Origin: Anaerolineaceae bacterium UBA6086
Lineage (GTDB): Bacteria; Chloroflexota; Anaerolineae; Anaerolineales; Anaerolineaceae
NCBI GenBank assembly: GCA_002436005.1
Contig: DIXG01000066.1
Location: forward strand, 2,456 to 45,266
Length of the DNA stretch: 42,811 nt
Direction: 5' to 3'
Every line of letters begins with the position of its first letter. Position 1 is the first letter of the stretch. Made by a program: the position numbers and the translations under genes. Under the pieces are notes generated by a model. The model worked only from the letters and a program-made list of their open reading frames with translations. It was not told the origin of the DNA and searched no databases. Positions 15,366 to 23,626 of this stretch are shown one piece after another.

Positions 15366-16436
15366 ATGTCTCATATGTTTATTCCCGGTCCGGTAGATGT
15401 GGCAGATGAAGTTCTGCAAGCCCAGACCAAACCTATGGTTCCGCATCGTTCGGCAGAGTTCGAACAAATCTTTCGCGGAACAGAAGCCAAGCTTAAGCAA
15501 GTTTTTATGACAGAAACACGTGTGTTCCAGCCACCCTCATCTGGCAGCGGAATGCAGGAAGCCGGTATCCGCAACCTGGTACAAAAGGACGTCCTTTCCT
15601 GTGTGAACGGCGCCTTCAGCCAGCGCTGGTATGATGTTGCCGTCACGAATGGCAAACAGGCTGACCGGCTGGACGCAACCTGGGGTGATATCATCGAACC
15701 CGACATGCTGGCAGAAGCCCTCAAGAAGAAACATTATGAAGCCGTCACCATTGTTCACAACGAAACCTCCACCGGTGTTGAAAGCCCGCTGAAAGAGCTG
15801 GCAGCCGTCGTCAAAGAAATCAGCCCCGACACATTGATCCTGGTGGATGCTGTGTCATCGCTGGGCGGCGTCAAAATCGAAACGGACGCCTGGGGTCTCG
15901 ATTTTCTGTTGACCTCTTCCCAAAAATGCCTGGCGCTCCCACCCGGCATGTCCTTTGCAGCGGTCTCCGATCGTGCGCTTGCCAAAGCAGAAACGGTTGA
16001 AAACCGCGGCTGGTATTTTGACCTGCTGCGCATGGAAAAGCACCGTGTCAAGAATTCCACCGCCATGACCCCCACCATGTCGCTGATCTGGGCTCTGGAC
16101 GTGCAGCTGGACCGCATGCTGGCAGAAGGCCTGGAAAACCGTTACGCACGGCATGCCGCCATGGCAGAACGGGTGCAAACCTGGGCATTCGAGAATGGTA
16201 TGGAACCCCTGGCAGCCGAGGGATATCGCTCTAAAACTGTTTCGACCATCAAGAACCTGCGCAATGTGGATATCTCTGCCCTGAACACCTTCCTGCTGAA
16301 GAAAGGCATGCGTATCGCCAACGGCTATGGCGACCTGAAGAACAAGACTTTCCGTGTTGCCCACATGGGTGAAACCCAGATGCACCACATTGAGGAACTG
16401 CTGGAAGCTTTCGAAGCCTTCCTCGCTCAGATATAA
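15366..16436 (+). CDS. class V aminotransferase (alanine/serine-glyoxylate type)
   Basis: 356 aa PLP enzyme of aminotransferase family V. It has MFIPGPVDV at the N-terminus, 'HNETSTGV' in the cofactor region, 'ILVDAVSSLGG' with the PLP-contacting Asp, and the Schiff-base Lys187 in TSSQKCLALPPG. The C-terminal domain is complete. The closest groups are serine-pyruvate, alanine-glyoxylate or related aminotransferases; in some Chloroflexota and archaea such proteins serve in serine or glycine metabolism, but the substrate cannot be fixed from sequence. aaaggag lies 7 nt upstream of the ATG. It is a single gene with its own promoter and a hairpin after the stop. Confidence 0.85.
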   Translation: MSHMFIPGPVDVADEVLQAQTKPMVPHRSAEFEQIFRGTEAKLKQVFMTETRVFQPPSSGSGMQEAGIRNLVQKDVLSCVNGAFSQRWYDVAVTNGKQADRLDATWGDIIEPDMLAEALKKKHYEAVTIVHNETSTGVESPLKELAAVVKEISPDTLILVDAVSSLGGVKIETDAWGLDFLLTSSQKCLALPPGMSFAAVSDRALAKAETVENRGWYFDLLRMEKHRVKNSTAMTPTMSLIWALDVQLDRMLAEGLENRYARHAAMAERVQTWAFENGMEPLAAEGYRSKTVSTIKNLRNVDISALNTFLLKKGMRIANGYGDLKNKTFRVAHMGETQMHHIEELLEAFEAFLAQI

Positions 16437-16456
16437 TCCCATCTCAGAAGACTTTT

Positions 16457-16487
16457 ACCCGGCCAGCCGTGTTGGCGCTGACCGGGT
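16457..16487 (+). terminator. terminator after aminotransferase gene
   Basis: acccggccagc pairs with gctgaccgggt (one mismatch) around a 9-nt loop, followed by atatttatt. It lies 20 nt after the stop. Confidence 0.6.
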
Positions 16488-16538
16488 ATATTTATTAAGG
16501 ACACAGGAACACGCTAACCTTGGGAGTGCAAAACACAA

Positions 16539-17798
16539 ATGGCAGAAACAGTGATCGTAAAAATAGAGAAATTGGTGTATGGTGGTGATGGCCTCGGGCG
16601 GCTGCCCGATGGTCGTGCGGTGTTTGTGCCTTTTGTCCTGCCAGGCGAACTGGTTCAAATTGAACTTGTGGAGGAAAAACAGCGCTATGCCCGCGGATTA
16701 CCGGTGAACTGGATTGAAACCTCACCAGACCGGATCTCCCCCCGCTGTGCTCACTTTGGTGAATGTGGGGGCTGCCAGTACCAGCATTTAGACTATGCGA
16801 ATCAACTTAGCCTGAAAGAAGCCATCCTCCAGGATCAATTTCAGCGCATCGCAAAAATTGAAAACCCGCCCCTTGAATCTATTGTCCCCTCCCCCAACCC
16901 CTGGAATTACCGCAACTATGTTCAGTTTCATTTGGGGCAGCAGGGCGAAATTGGCTATGTCCATGTGGATGGCGAACACCTGCTCCCCATCACAGAATGT
17001 CATCTACCCATGGGAGAAATCAACCAGCTCTGGCCGCAAATTGAGCTGGGTGCGGAATCCGGCGTTTACCGGTTAGGTGTCCGGCAAGATAGCTATGATG
17101 CAATCATGCTGATCATGGAGGGGGAAGACCCGGTTGCACCGGATTTCAGTGAAGATATCCCTGTGTCGGCGGTCTACACCCCGCCCGATGCCCGTCTTAC
17201 CGTTCTGGCTGGCGAAGACGCCCTGACCTTCGAGGTTCTGGATCGCACATTCCAGGTTTCAGCCCGTTCCTTTTTTCAAGTGAACACCCCGATTGCGGAA
17301 AAGATGATCCGGCATCTGGTTGAAAACCTGTCATTGACTCCTCAAACCCGGGCCCTGGAGCTCTATGCCGGTGTGGGGCTGTTCAGCGCTTTCATTGCCA
17401 GCCAAGTGGAGCACCTGACAGCGATTGAGAGCTCGGGCTCTGCCTGCCATGATTTTGCCACCAACCTGGATGACTTTGAAAATGTCACCCTCTACGAAGC
17501 AGAAGTGGAAGAGGTCGTTCCTGCGCTGGATTTTGCTCCGGATGTGCTGATCCTGGACCCGCCCCGCGCCGGCCTTTCACCAGCGGTTCATGATGCGATC
17601 ACCAGGCTCAACCCAGAGCACATTGCCTATATCTCCTGTGACCCCGCCACACTGGCAAGGGATATCAAGAAGATCACACACAACAGCTACCACCTGGTCT
17701 CTGTCACGCCCTTCGACATGTTTCCGCAAACAGCGCACGTGGAGACAGTAGTATTTTTAGAGAAAATTGAAAACCTATCAATGATCCTTGCAAAATGA
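16539..17798 (+). CDS. rlmD: 23S rRNA (uracil-5)-methyltransferase, RlmD/TrmA family
   Basis: 419 aa SAM-dependent RNA m5U methyltransferase. The N-terminal TRAM domain spans residues 1-60. The [4Fe-4S] cysteines are visible (CAHFGECGGC, plus Cys in TECHLP). The SAM motif is LELYAGVGLFS, followed by ILDPPRAGL and the catalytic Cys in ISCDPATLARD. These are the RumA/RlmD features. TrmA, RlmC and RlmD paralogues are hard to separate by eye, so the exact target uridine (U1939 or another site) is uncertain. The ribosome-binding site gggag is rather far (12 nt) from the ATG. It faces the convergent thioredoxin gene, with ~62 nt between. Confidence 0.88.
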   Translation: MAETVIVKIEKLVYGGDGLGRLPDGRAVFVPFVLPGELVQIELVEEKQRYARGLPVNWIETSPDRISPRCAHFGECGGCQYQHLDYANQLSLKEAILQDQFQRIAKIENPPLESIVPSPNPWNYRNYVQFHLGQQGEIGYVHVDGEHLLPITECHLPMGEINQLWPQIELGAESGVYRLGVRQDSYDAIMLIMEGEDPVAPDFSEDIPVSAVYTPPDARLTVLAGEDALTFEVLDRTFQVSARSFFQVNTPIAEKMIRHLVENLSLTPQTRALELYAGVGLFSAFIASQVEHLTAIESSGSACHDFATNLDDFENVTLYEAEVEEVVPALDFAPDVLILDPPRAGLSPAVHDAITRLNPEHIAYISCDPATLARDIKKITHNSYHLVSVTPFDMFPQTAHVETVVFLEKIENLSMILAK

Positions 17799-17860
17799 AT
17801 AACGGGGCGGGATCAGGACATACCTTTCCCTCAGTGCCTAATCACCCAATCTCCTAAATC

Positions 17861-18688
17861 CTAAAACAACACAGACGAAAGTTCCTGCCGATACAGGCGT
17901 GCGTCGGGATGCGAATCGCCGATCAGGGCAAGGAAGCCAACAAAGATATCCTTCACCTGGTCCTCGCGGTAATGCCGATCCTGGCGCAGGATATCCAGAA
18001 ACCCATCCATGGCTGCCAAAACATTACCGCGCTTTGCCAAACGGATCCCATTTCGAAAGGCTGCTTCCAGAGGATGATCGCCCGTGATCGGCGCACCTTC
18101 CATTTCAACATAGGCATTTGCCACCGGTTTGAGCGTTTGCGCTGTCGAATACTCCGAACTGGCAGGAAAATTCCGCAGCAGCAGCTGGGCTTCTTTGCCC
18201 TTGCCCTGAAACAGCAACACACGCACCAACCCCAGCAGCGCACCCGGATGGTTGTTGTTCAAGGAGAGAAATTCCCGAAAGGCATCCTCTGCCGCTTCAA
18301 ATTCACCCAGCATTAGGAGGCTGGCGCCCTTCGCATACAGTAAATCTTCTGGCTTTGGTGCTAGCCGCCGCACGAAATCGCGCAGGCTGTCATCGGAGAG
18401 AATGCCGGAGAATTCCGAGACGACATGGCCATCCATGAAGGCTTTGACCACCGGAATATTGCGAACCTTATACTGCCTTGCCAACCTTGGGTTCTCATCC
18501 ACATTGACTTTTGCCAGCCGAAAACTGCCCTCACCCTCCCTGGCAAGCGCTTCAAGCTTTGGTCCCAATACACGGCATGGAATGCACCATGTTGCCCAAA
18601 AATCGACCACCACCGGCACTTCCATGGAGTATTGGAGGACTTCATATTGAAAGTCCGATTCGTCAACGTGTATGATGAAATCTGACAC
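17861..18688 (-). CDS. thioredoxin-TPR protein (YbbN/CnoX-like), GTG start
   Basis: 275 aa. Residues 1-110 are a thioredoxin domain with active site WCIPC (Cys35, Cys38), cis-Pro in NIPVV and the usual 'VDFWATW' strand. Residues ~115-275 form tetratricopeptide-type helices (ALYAKG-like and EAAEDAFREFL units), giving the architecture of E. coli YbbN/CnoX, a chaperone-redox partner of GroEL. Unlike E. coli CnoX, both active-site cysteines are kept, so it should be redox active. Translation starts at GTG, 9 nt after AGGAG. A conserved hypothetical gene lies 51 nt upstream on the same strand and may share its transcript. Confidence 0.9.
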   Translation of the reverse strand: MSDFIIHVDESDFQYEVLQYSMEVPVVVDFWATWCIPCRVLGPKLEALAREGEGSFRLAKVNVDENPRLARQYKVRNIPVVKAFMDGHVVSEFSGILSDDSLRDFVRRLAPKPEDLLYAKGASLLMLGEFEAAEDAFREFLSLNNNHPGALLGLVRVLLFQGKGKEAQLLLRNFPASSEYSTAQTLKPVANAYVEMEGAPITGDHPLEAAFRNGIRLAKRGNVLAAMDGFLDILRQDRHYREDQVKDIFVGFLALIGDSHPDARLYRQELSSVLF

Positions 18689-18739
18689 TATTAACTTCTC
18701 CTCAACCCCATTTTACTATGATTATGCCTTCCGATTCAA

Positions 18740-19180
18740 TCATTCCTCGTCTGGGTCAGCTGCAACCCCAGGTTGCTTGATCTCAAGCACATCACCATGG
18801 ACGGAGATGACAATTCGGAAGCCAATCATACCCATATACAGGCGGCTTTCTTCAGGAATACCAATTTCAGCCAGCTGCTCAAACTGGGAATCCATGTTCT
18901 TCAGCTGGTTTTGAATGGCAGCCATCGTGAAGATGTCATCCTGGCCCATCATTTCCGCCGCCTTGGCAGAGAGCAGGTCCTCGTTGCCTTCAATTTGCTC
19001 CTGCATAAACTGCCAAACCTGCCGATCCACCGTTTCAGATGGGATATGTCGTAAAAACCCGGCGTCATCGACAATATAACAGGGGTCGCTGCCCACATAT
19101 CCAGTTTGCACGGGTCGATCATATTCATCGTAGATCAGCCCTTCAAATAATGCTTTCTTTGGCAAAAGATCCTCCACCAT
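18740..19180 (-). CDS. conserved hypothetical acidic protein
   Basis: 146 aa, no membrane segment or signal peptide, strongly acidic, ending Asp-Pro-Asp-Glu-Glu. The N-terminal third has a compact beta pattern (GLIYDEYDRPVQTGYVG, with YIVDDAGFLRHIP). The middle is helical with Gln/Glu/Met-rich segments, and the last 40 residues form strands. I do not recognise the family. It lies just upstream of the thioredoxin-TPR gene on the same strand, so a role in protein quality control is possible but unsupported. No clear Shine-Dalgarno precedes the ATG. Confidence 0.75.
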   Translation of the reverse strand: MVEDLLPKKALFEGLIYDEYDRPVQTGYVGSDPCYIVDDAGFLRHIPSETVDRQVWQFMQEQIEGNEDLLSAKAAEMMGQDDIFTMAAIQNQLKNMDSQFEQLAEIGIPEESRLYMGMIGFRIVISVHGDVLEIKQPGVAADPDEE

Positions 19181-19265
19181 TAAGTCTAAAATCTATTCTC
19201 ATTCAGTATATCCAAAACCTGTTAGATTCTGGTTAACTTAAGAAACGGATTGAATCAGAAAGGGA

Positions 19266-20312
19266 TTAGCGAATGATGACCCGTGTGCCATCTGGATCGG
19301 CAAAATAGTAGTTTTCAGGGGGTACGGCGGGGGTTGTCCAGCGATAGAGCCACTTTGCCGTCACCGGGGTCATGTTGATGCAGCCGTGGCTGTGCGGCAC
19401 GCCAAAATCGTTGTGCCAGTAGGCACCGTGAAAGGCAATACCATCCGAAGTAAAATAGCTCACCCAGGGCACACCGGGCAGGTCAAACCCGCTGCCGTAG
19501 GCGTTAGCCGGGTTAGCCATATGCCGGCAGGGTCTCTTTCGATAAGTTCGATAATAGCCTTTGGGAGTCGCAAAGCCTCCTTCAGGTAACCGCACCCCGC
19601 TTGAGATTCTGGACATAAACACAATCTTTTCGCCCTCATAAGCCATCAAAGATTGTGACGCAAGGTCTACCTCAACCCGCTTTTCCTCCGAGGGCACCTC
19701 CGGTGAGATGGGTCTCAATTCAGCATCGGGCACCAGCCGCATGAAATAGGCAGGAACATAAAAAACGCGATAATCCCGATCATCCAGAAGTTGATACCAG
19801 ACGCTTCCCTCATTGTCTACCAGCCGCTTTAAGATCCAAAAGGTGGAGGCATAATAAAACCGATAGGCGATCGAACGCCCTTCGCCCAGCTTATTGTAGG
19901 CGTCCACGAATGGCACCGTGATTTCGCCCAGGCAGCCATCTTCCGGAATGACCGTATTAGCATCATTGAAAACCCTTCTAACAGGCTGGATACGCCGTGA
20001 ATGAGCATATCCCACCCCATCCAACTCATACCAGATGCGATTAGCCGAGATCTCTTCATTGCTGACGGTGACATTGGTGATTTTCCACAGGCTGTCTTTA
20101 TCCATCTCCCTGAGGATTTCAGATTCGGCATGGGGTGCCCTATGCAAAGGGTGAGCTTGCTGCGTGACCCTACCCAGCAGCAAACCGCTGCGATCATCCA
20201 GCAGGGCTGAACCCTGACCGGTGATCCATTTCCCTGGCAGCATCAAACCCGCAATGCCCAATCCAAAGAAATGAAGAAAATCTCGCCTCGAAAGCTTGTC
20301 CATGCTATCCAT
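19266..20312 (-). CDS. L,D-transpeptidase (YkuD) with Tat-type signal
   Basis: 348 aa from MDSMDKLSRRDF; the start at 20312 lies 7 nt after the upstream stop, with 20303 as an alternative. The N-terminus has a twin-arginine motif (SRRDFLHFF) and a hydrophobic core, suggesting Tat export. Residues ~45-215 are beta-rich and resemble bacterial SH3-like repeats. The YkuD domain lies at ~225-345: His in AFHGAYWH, then the HSHGCINM motif with the catalytic Cys. The family forms 3-3 peptidoglycan cross-links or attaches proteins to the wall. Third gene of an operon with a second YkuD protein and an amidase. Confidence 0.9.
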   Translation of the reverse strand: MDSMDKLSRRDFLHFFGLGIAGLMLPGKWITGQGSALLDDRSGLLLGRVTQQAHPLHRAPHAESEILREMDKDSLWKITNVTVSNEEISANRIWYELDGVGYAHSRRIQPVRRVFNDANTVIPEDGCLGEITVPFVDAYNKLGEGRSIAYRFYYASTFWILKRLVDNEGSVWYQLLDDRDYRVFYVPAYFMRLVPDAELRPISPEVPSEEKRVEVDLASQSLMAYEGEKIVFMSRISSGVRLPEGGFATPKGYYRTYRKRPCRHMANPANAYGSGFDLPGVPWVSYFTSDGIAFHGAYWHNDFGVPHSHGCINMTPVTAKWLYRWTTPAVPPENYYFADPDGTRVIIR

Positions 20313-20319
20313 GTCTAAA

Positions 20320-21330
20320 TTAATCGTGAACAATGACTGGGATCCCAACAAAGGACCAGTTATACAGCCACCCGGCGTCTTCCGTCACCATATTCACGCA
20401 CCCATGACTCATTGGCGTGCCAAAATTACTGTGCCAGTAGGTGCCGTGAATGCCGTAATCCTGGTAAAAATACATCGTGTAGGGCACATCCGGCAGATAG
20501 TAGCCCGGACCTGACATATTCGTATAGCGCAGCTTGATCCAGACTGCAAAGCGCCCGATCGGTGTGGGATGCTGCCATGTCCCTGTGGAAACAAGAAACG
20601 AGCGAACCAGGGTGTCATCCTGATAAGCATACAAACGCTGTTCTGAAAGATCAATGTCAATCCATCGCCCTTCCAAATCTCCGCTGACCGGGACGGAGGT
20701 CGGCTGCGGCGTCGCGGTTGGGATCGGCGTGGAAGTTGGTGTGCTGGTCGGTGTGCTGGTTGGTGTTGCCGTGGGGGTAGAGGTCGGCGTGGACGTAGGC
20801 GTCGCCGTAGGTGTGGCGGTGGGTGTTGGCGTCACCGTTGGCGTCAGGCTCGGCTTGGCAAGCGTTTCCTGGCTGATAGGACCAGCCTTGCGGGATGCCT
20901 GGACAAACTGAAATGGTACCAGATCCAACCCGAAGAAAACCAGAGCCAATAGAACCAAAATCACTATCGTCCACACCCAAACCGGGCGATGTGTTTGAAC
21001 GGCAACTGGGGGTTCAAGCCTGAAGGGTTTGATAGGCACTGTAATCTCGCGCTTCTGAGTATCCTCAAGGCTGATCTTTGTTAATCGAGATTGTGCCCAC
21101 CGTGCTGCAGACTGAACACAAGGATCATCTGGCGCGATTTCCTGTGCTTTTTGTGTAAAGAAAAGGCTTGCCTGCGGCTTCGAAAGTCCAGCAAGTAAGA
21201 GCCACCCATCAACAGCCTGCGGACTTTCTGCGATGATCATCCGAGCGATGCGCCTGGCTTGCCCTCGATCTCCCCGCCGCAAGGCAGCTTTGGCTTCTAC
21301 AATCAAGCCATCAATATGATAGGTGCTCAT
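20320..21330 (-). CDS. membrane-anchored L,D-transpeptidase with N-terminal helical domain
   Basis: 336 aa. The cytoplasmic N-terminus (1-90) has TPR-like helices (EAKAALRRGDRGQARRIA; AVDGWLLLAGL). One membrane helix lies at ~118-140. A Thr/Pro linker of TPT/TPS repeats (~160-205) crosses the wall space. The external YkuD domain (~215-336) has IHGTYWH and MSHGCVNM with the catalytic Cys. The two YkuD proteins in this operon differ in anchoring: this one by a membrane helix, its neighbour by Tat export. It starts 2 nt after the amidase stop. The role of the cytoplasmic helical part is unknown. Confidence 0.9.
   Translation of the reverse strand: MSTYHIDGLIVEAKAALRRGDRGQARRIARMIIAESPQAVDGWLLLAGLSKPQASLFFTQKAQEIAPDDPCVQSAARWAQSRLTKISLEDTQKREITVPIKPFRLEPPVAVQTHRPVWVWTIVILVLLALVFFGLDLVPFQFVQASRKAGPISQETLAKPSLTPTVTPTPTATPTATPTSTPTSTPTATPTSTPTSTPTSTPIPTATPQPTSVPVSGDLEGRWIDIDLSEQRLYAYQDDTLVRSFLVSTGTWQHPTPIGRFAVWIKLRYTNMSGPGYYLPDVPYTMYFYQDYGIHGTYWHSNFGTPMSHGCVNMVTEDAGWLYNWSFVGIPVIVHD
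20696..20850. repeat. coding low-complexity repeat (Thr-Pro linker)
   Basis: Imperfect 6- and 12-bp units of the ggtgt(t/g)g(g/c)(c/t)gt type, reading as Thr-Pro-Thr/Ser on the minus strand, occupy the linker of the membrane-anchored L,D-transpeptidase. All changes keep frame. Confidence 0.8.
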
Positions 21331-21332
21331 GG

Positions 21333-22340
21333 TCAGGGAGCCTGGTCAGGTTGGACCGCTTCGTTGTTCAGATAACAAAGAATACCAGCAACAATGCCTT
21401 CAGCAACCAGATCTGTCTCTTCCGTGATGATCCGGTAATCCCTGTTCAAGAATCCAGCTTCAATAATTGCAGCCACTGTACCGGGATCAATTTCTGAAAA
21501 TGCATGGTAATAGGTCATATCATCCGTGACAGAGCCTGCATGATAGGGCAGATCCGTCACCTTTGCATAGCGATCGGAGAGACAAGCCGTCAGACGCTGG
21601 CTGGCAACTACGTCTTGAGCAGATAGGGCTGCTGCCACCTTAAATCCCGTTGCCTGGTCATTAACATATTCACAAGAATCCAGATGGATCGAAACCAGCA
21701 ATTTGCCCCGATACCCCATCAATCGATCGTCGAATTCCTCAAGTAAATCAACCTCATAACCCCGGTCCGTCAGATCCTTTTGCACCAATGTGGCGATCTT
21801 TAAATTCATTTCCGCTTCCGTCAGACCGTTAGTGCAAACGGAGCCCGAATCCGAGCCATAATGGCCAGCCACGATCCCAATTCGATCAAATCCCTCCAGT
21901 ATGCCCGGCTCTACTCCAGCATCCAGGGCAATGGGAGCTGCTCCTGAGGCTGATTCAAGTGCTTCTGCCATTCGCGCCTCAAGTCCGCGCGAGATCAAAC
22001 TGCCCGGCGTCCAGATAGTAAACAGGGTCGCCACAATAAAGGCTGCACCCAGGGCTGTCTGCAAGCCACGCATGAAGCTGAACGAAGCCGGTTTACGCTG
22101 TTTTGATCGCCTCGAAGATGACGCCCTTTGGGGTTCAACCTCCTGTTCGGATTCAGCTTCCATGTCAAAACCGGGATCCAGTTCGGGTTCTGAGTTAGAT
22201 TCGTCTTCGGATACGGCTTCAGACACCGTTCCAAAACCTGTTCCCACATCCGTCTCAGGCGCCGACTCAAAGTCAGGGTCGGAGGGCACATCTCGAGTGT
22301 TTAAGTCAGAAAATTCAGGGTTATCCATATCCATTGCCAT
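21333..22340 (-). CDS. N-acetylmuramoyl-L-alanine amidase (Amidase_3) with acidic cytoplasmic tail
   Basis: 335 aa. Residues 1-75 are extremely acidic and low-complexity, followed by a basic patch (SSSRRSKQRK) and one membrane helix (~92-112). The external Amidase_3 domain (~155-330) has the zinc-site pattern: His in IVAGHYG, Glu in LTEAEMN, His in SIHLDS and catalytic Glu in IIEAGFL. The enzyme cleaves the amide between MurNAc and the stem peptide. It heads the operon with two L,D-transpeptidases, with 2 nt between genes. The start ATG has AAGG 8 nt upstream. The acidic tail before the membrane helix is unusual and could bind a cytoplasmic partner. Confidence 0.88.
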   Translation of the reverse strand: MAMDMDNPEFSDLNTRDVPSDPDFESAPETDVGTGFGTVSEAVSEDESNSEPELDPGFDMEAESEQEVEPQRASSSRRSKQRKPASFSFMRGLQTALGAAFIVATLFTIWTPGSLISRGLEARMAEALESASGAAPIALDAGVEPGILEGFDRIGIVAGHYGSDSGSVCTNGLTEAEMNLKIATLVQKDLTDRGYEVDLLEEFDDRLMGYRGKLLVSIHLDSCEYVNDQATGFKVAAALSAQDVVASQRLTACLSDRYAKVTDLPYHAGSVTDDMTYYHAFSEIDPGTVAAIIEAGFLNRDYRIITEETDLVAEGIVAGILCYLNNEAVQPDQAP

Positions 22341-22416
22341 AAATCTTACCTTAACTCTTAAATTTTTGACAGAGTGCGGTACACTCCTCGCTGGCGCCTC
22401 AGCACCAAACGGCTAC

Positions 22417-22445
22417 TTGACCTGAGTAATTATACAAAGTATAAC
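22417..22445 (+). promoter_or_regulatory. promoter giving a probably leaderless flavin reductase mRNA
   Basis: -35 TTGACC (22417-22422), 17-nt spacer, -10 TATAAC (22440-22445). The ATG at 22454 begins only 8 nt after the -10, near the expected start of transcription, and no Shine-Dalgarno is present. Confidence 0.7.
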
Positions 22446-22453
22446 AAAAACAT

Positions 22454-22966
22454 ATGAAAGATAAACTTAATCAAACTAATTTAATGTCACTGGAAATCTT
22501 AAAAGAAACGATGCGCGCCTGGGTCACCGGCGTCGCCATTGTCACCGGTCATCATAATGGTTTCGTGCACGGCATGACCGCCAATAGCTTCAATTCGATC
22601 GCACTTGCGCCGCCCACCGTGATGGTTGCCCTGCAAAAGCACACCCGCACTCAAAACCTGGTCAAAGAGGAGGGCTTTTTTGGGGTCACCATTCTTGAAA
22701 CCAGCCAGATCACCCTTGCCAGGCGTTTTGCCGGGCAAATTGAGCCTGATAAGCCCCGCTTTGACGGCGTGGAGACATTCACCATGGTTTCTGGCGCGCC
22801 GCTGGTCACAGGCGGCATTGGCTTTTTGGATTGCAAAGTGGTGCATGCCTTTGATGTGGGGGCAACGACCGTTTTCATCGGTGAAGTGCTTGAGGCGCAA
22901 AAATCAGACCACTCACAAGATCCACTGCTCTATTTTAATCGTGAATGGAGAAAGCTGGCTGGATGA
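22454..22966 (+). CDS. flavin reductase-like (FMN-binding split barrel) protein
   Basis: 170 aa flavin reductase-domain protein. Typical features: 'WVTGVAIVTG' at the N-terminus, then 'HGMTANSFNSIALAPPTVMVAL' forming the FMN phosphate loop (about residues 39-60), 'FGVTILETSQ' and a C-terminal strand LLYFNREWRKL. Members reduce FMN with NAD(P)H or hold FMN for other reductions; the partner is unknown. It overlaps the downstream AMMECR1 gene by 4 nt (ATGA), so the two are co-translated. The transcript is probably leaderless. Confidence 0.88.
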   Translation: MKDKLNQTNLMSLEILKETMRAWVTGVAIVTGHHNGFVHGMTANSFNSIALAPPTVMVALQKHTRTQNLVKEEGFFGVTILETSQITLARRFAGQIEPDKPRFDGVETFTMVSGAPLVTGGIGFLDCKVVHAFDVGATTVFIGEVLEAQKSDHSQDPLLYFNREWRKLAG

Positions 22967-23535
22967 CCTCACAACAATTCAACCTCAAAGAACAAGAAAT
23001 CTTGTTGAAGATTGCACGTGATGCAATTTATGCCGCGGTTCACGGCCAGCCGCTGCCAGTAATTGACCTGGGCTCGCTGCCGCCAAGACTTTCAGAAAAG
23101 GGGGGCACATTCGTGACCCTCACCATCCAGGGCAGTTTGCGGGGCTGCATCGGGACACTGGAAGCCTACCAACCCGTTGCGCTGGACGTGCAGGAACATG
23201 CGGTTGCCGCTGCAATGCAGGATAGCCGCTTCCCCATCTTGCGCCCTTCCGAATTACCGCTGATCAAGATTGAGATCTCCGTCCTTACGCCCAAACAGCC
23301 GCTAACCTATACAGACCCAGCTGACCTGCTCGAGAAGTTGCAACCGGGTATAGACGGTGTTGTCCTTCAAGATGGTTTTCGTAAAGCGACCTTCTTACCC
23401 CAGGTCTGGGAAAAGATCCCGCAACCTGTCTCGTTCCTATCCGAACTCTGCATGAAAATGGGTGCACCAGCAAATTTATGGCAGAAAAAACCGCTCAAGG
23501 TCTATACCTACCAGGTGGAAGAATTCCACGAATAA
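22963..23535 (+). CDS. amrA: AMMECR1-domain protein (AmmeMemoRadiSam system protein A)
   Basis: 190 aa, whole AMMECR1 domain. The start at 22963 (MTSQQF) is chosen because it overlaps the preceding stop as ATGA. The hallmark LRGCIG motif (~51-56) is present, preceded by GTFVTLT, and followed by 'AAMQDSRFP' and a C-terminal 'LWQKKPLKVYTYQ' strand. In many genomes AMMECR1 sits with a Memo protein and a radical-SAM enzyme; neither is in this window, where the partner is a flavin reductase. The biochemical function is not established. A terminator hairpin follows. Confidence 0.9.
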   Translation: MTSQQFNLKEQEILLKIARDAIYAAVHGQPLPVIDLGSLPPRLSEKGGTFVTLTIQGSLRGCIGTLEAYQPVALDVQEHAVAAAMQDSRFPILRPSELPLIKIEISVLTPKQPLTYTDPADLLEKLQPGIDGVVLQDGFRKATFLPQVWEKIPQPVSFLSELCMKMGAPANLWQKKPLKVYTYQVEEFHE

Positions 23536-23572
23536 GGACTATCTCTGAAATTCATCGCTAAATTAACGTAAA

Positions 23573-23594
23573 AGAGCCGCAAAAATGCGGCTCT
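23573..23594. terminator. bidirectional terminator between amrA and DUF4013 gene
   Basis: agagccgca (23573-23581) pairs with tgcggctct (23586-23594) around aaaa, with a TTTT run following on the minus strand. It lies between convergent stops at 23535 and 23627. Confidence 0.85.
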
Positions 23595-23626
23595 CATTAT
23601 TATAGACTTCTGTTTTTGAGAATAAC

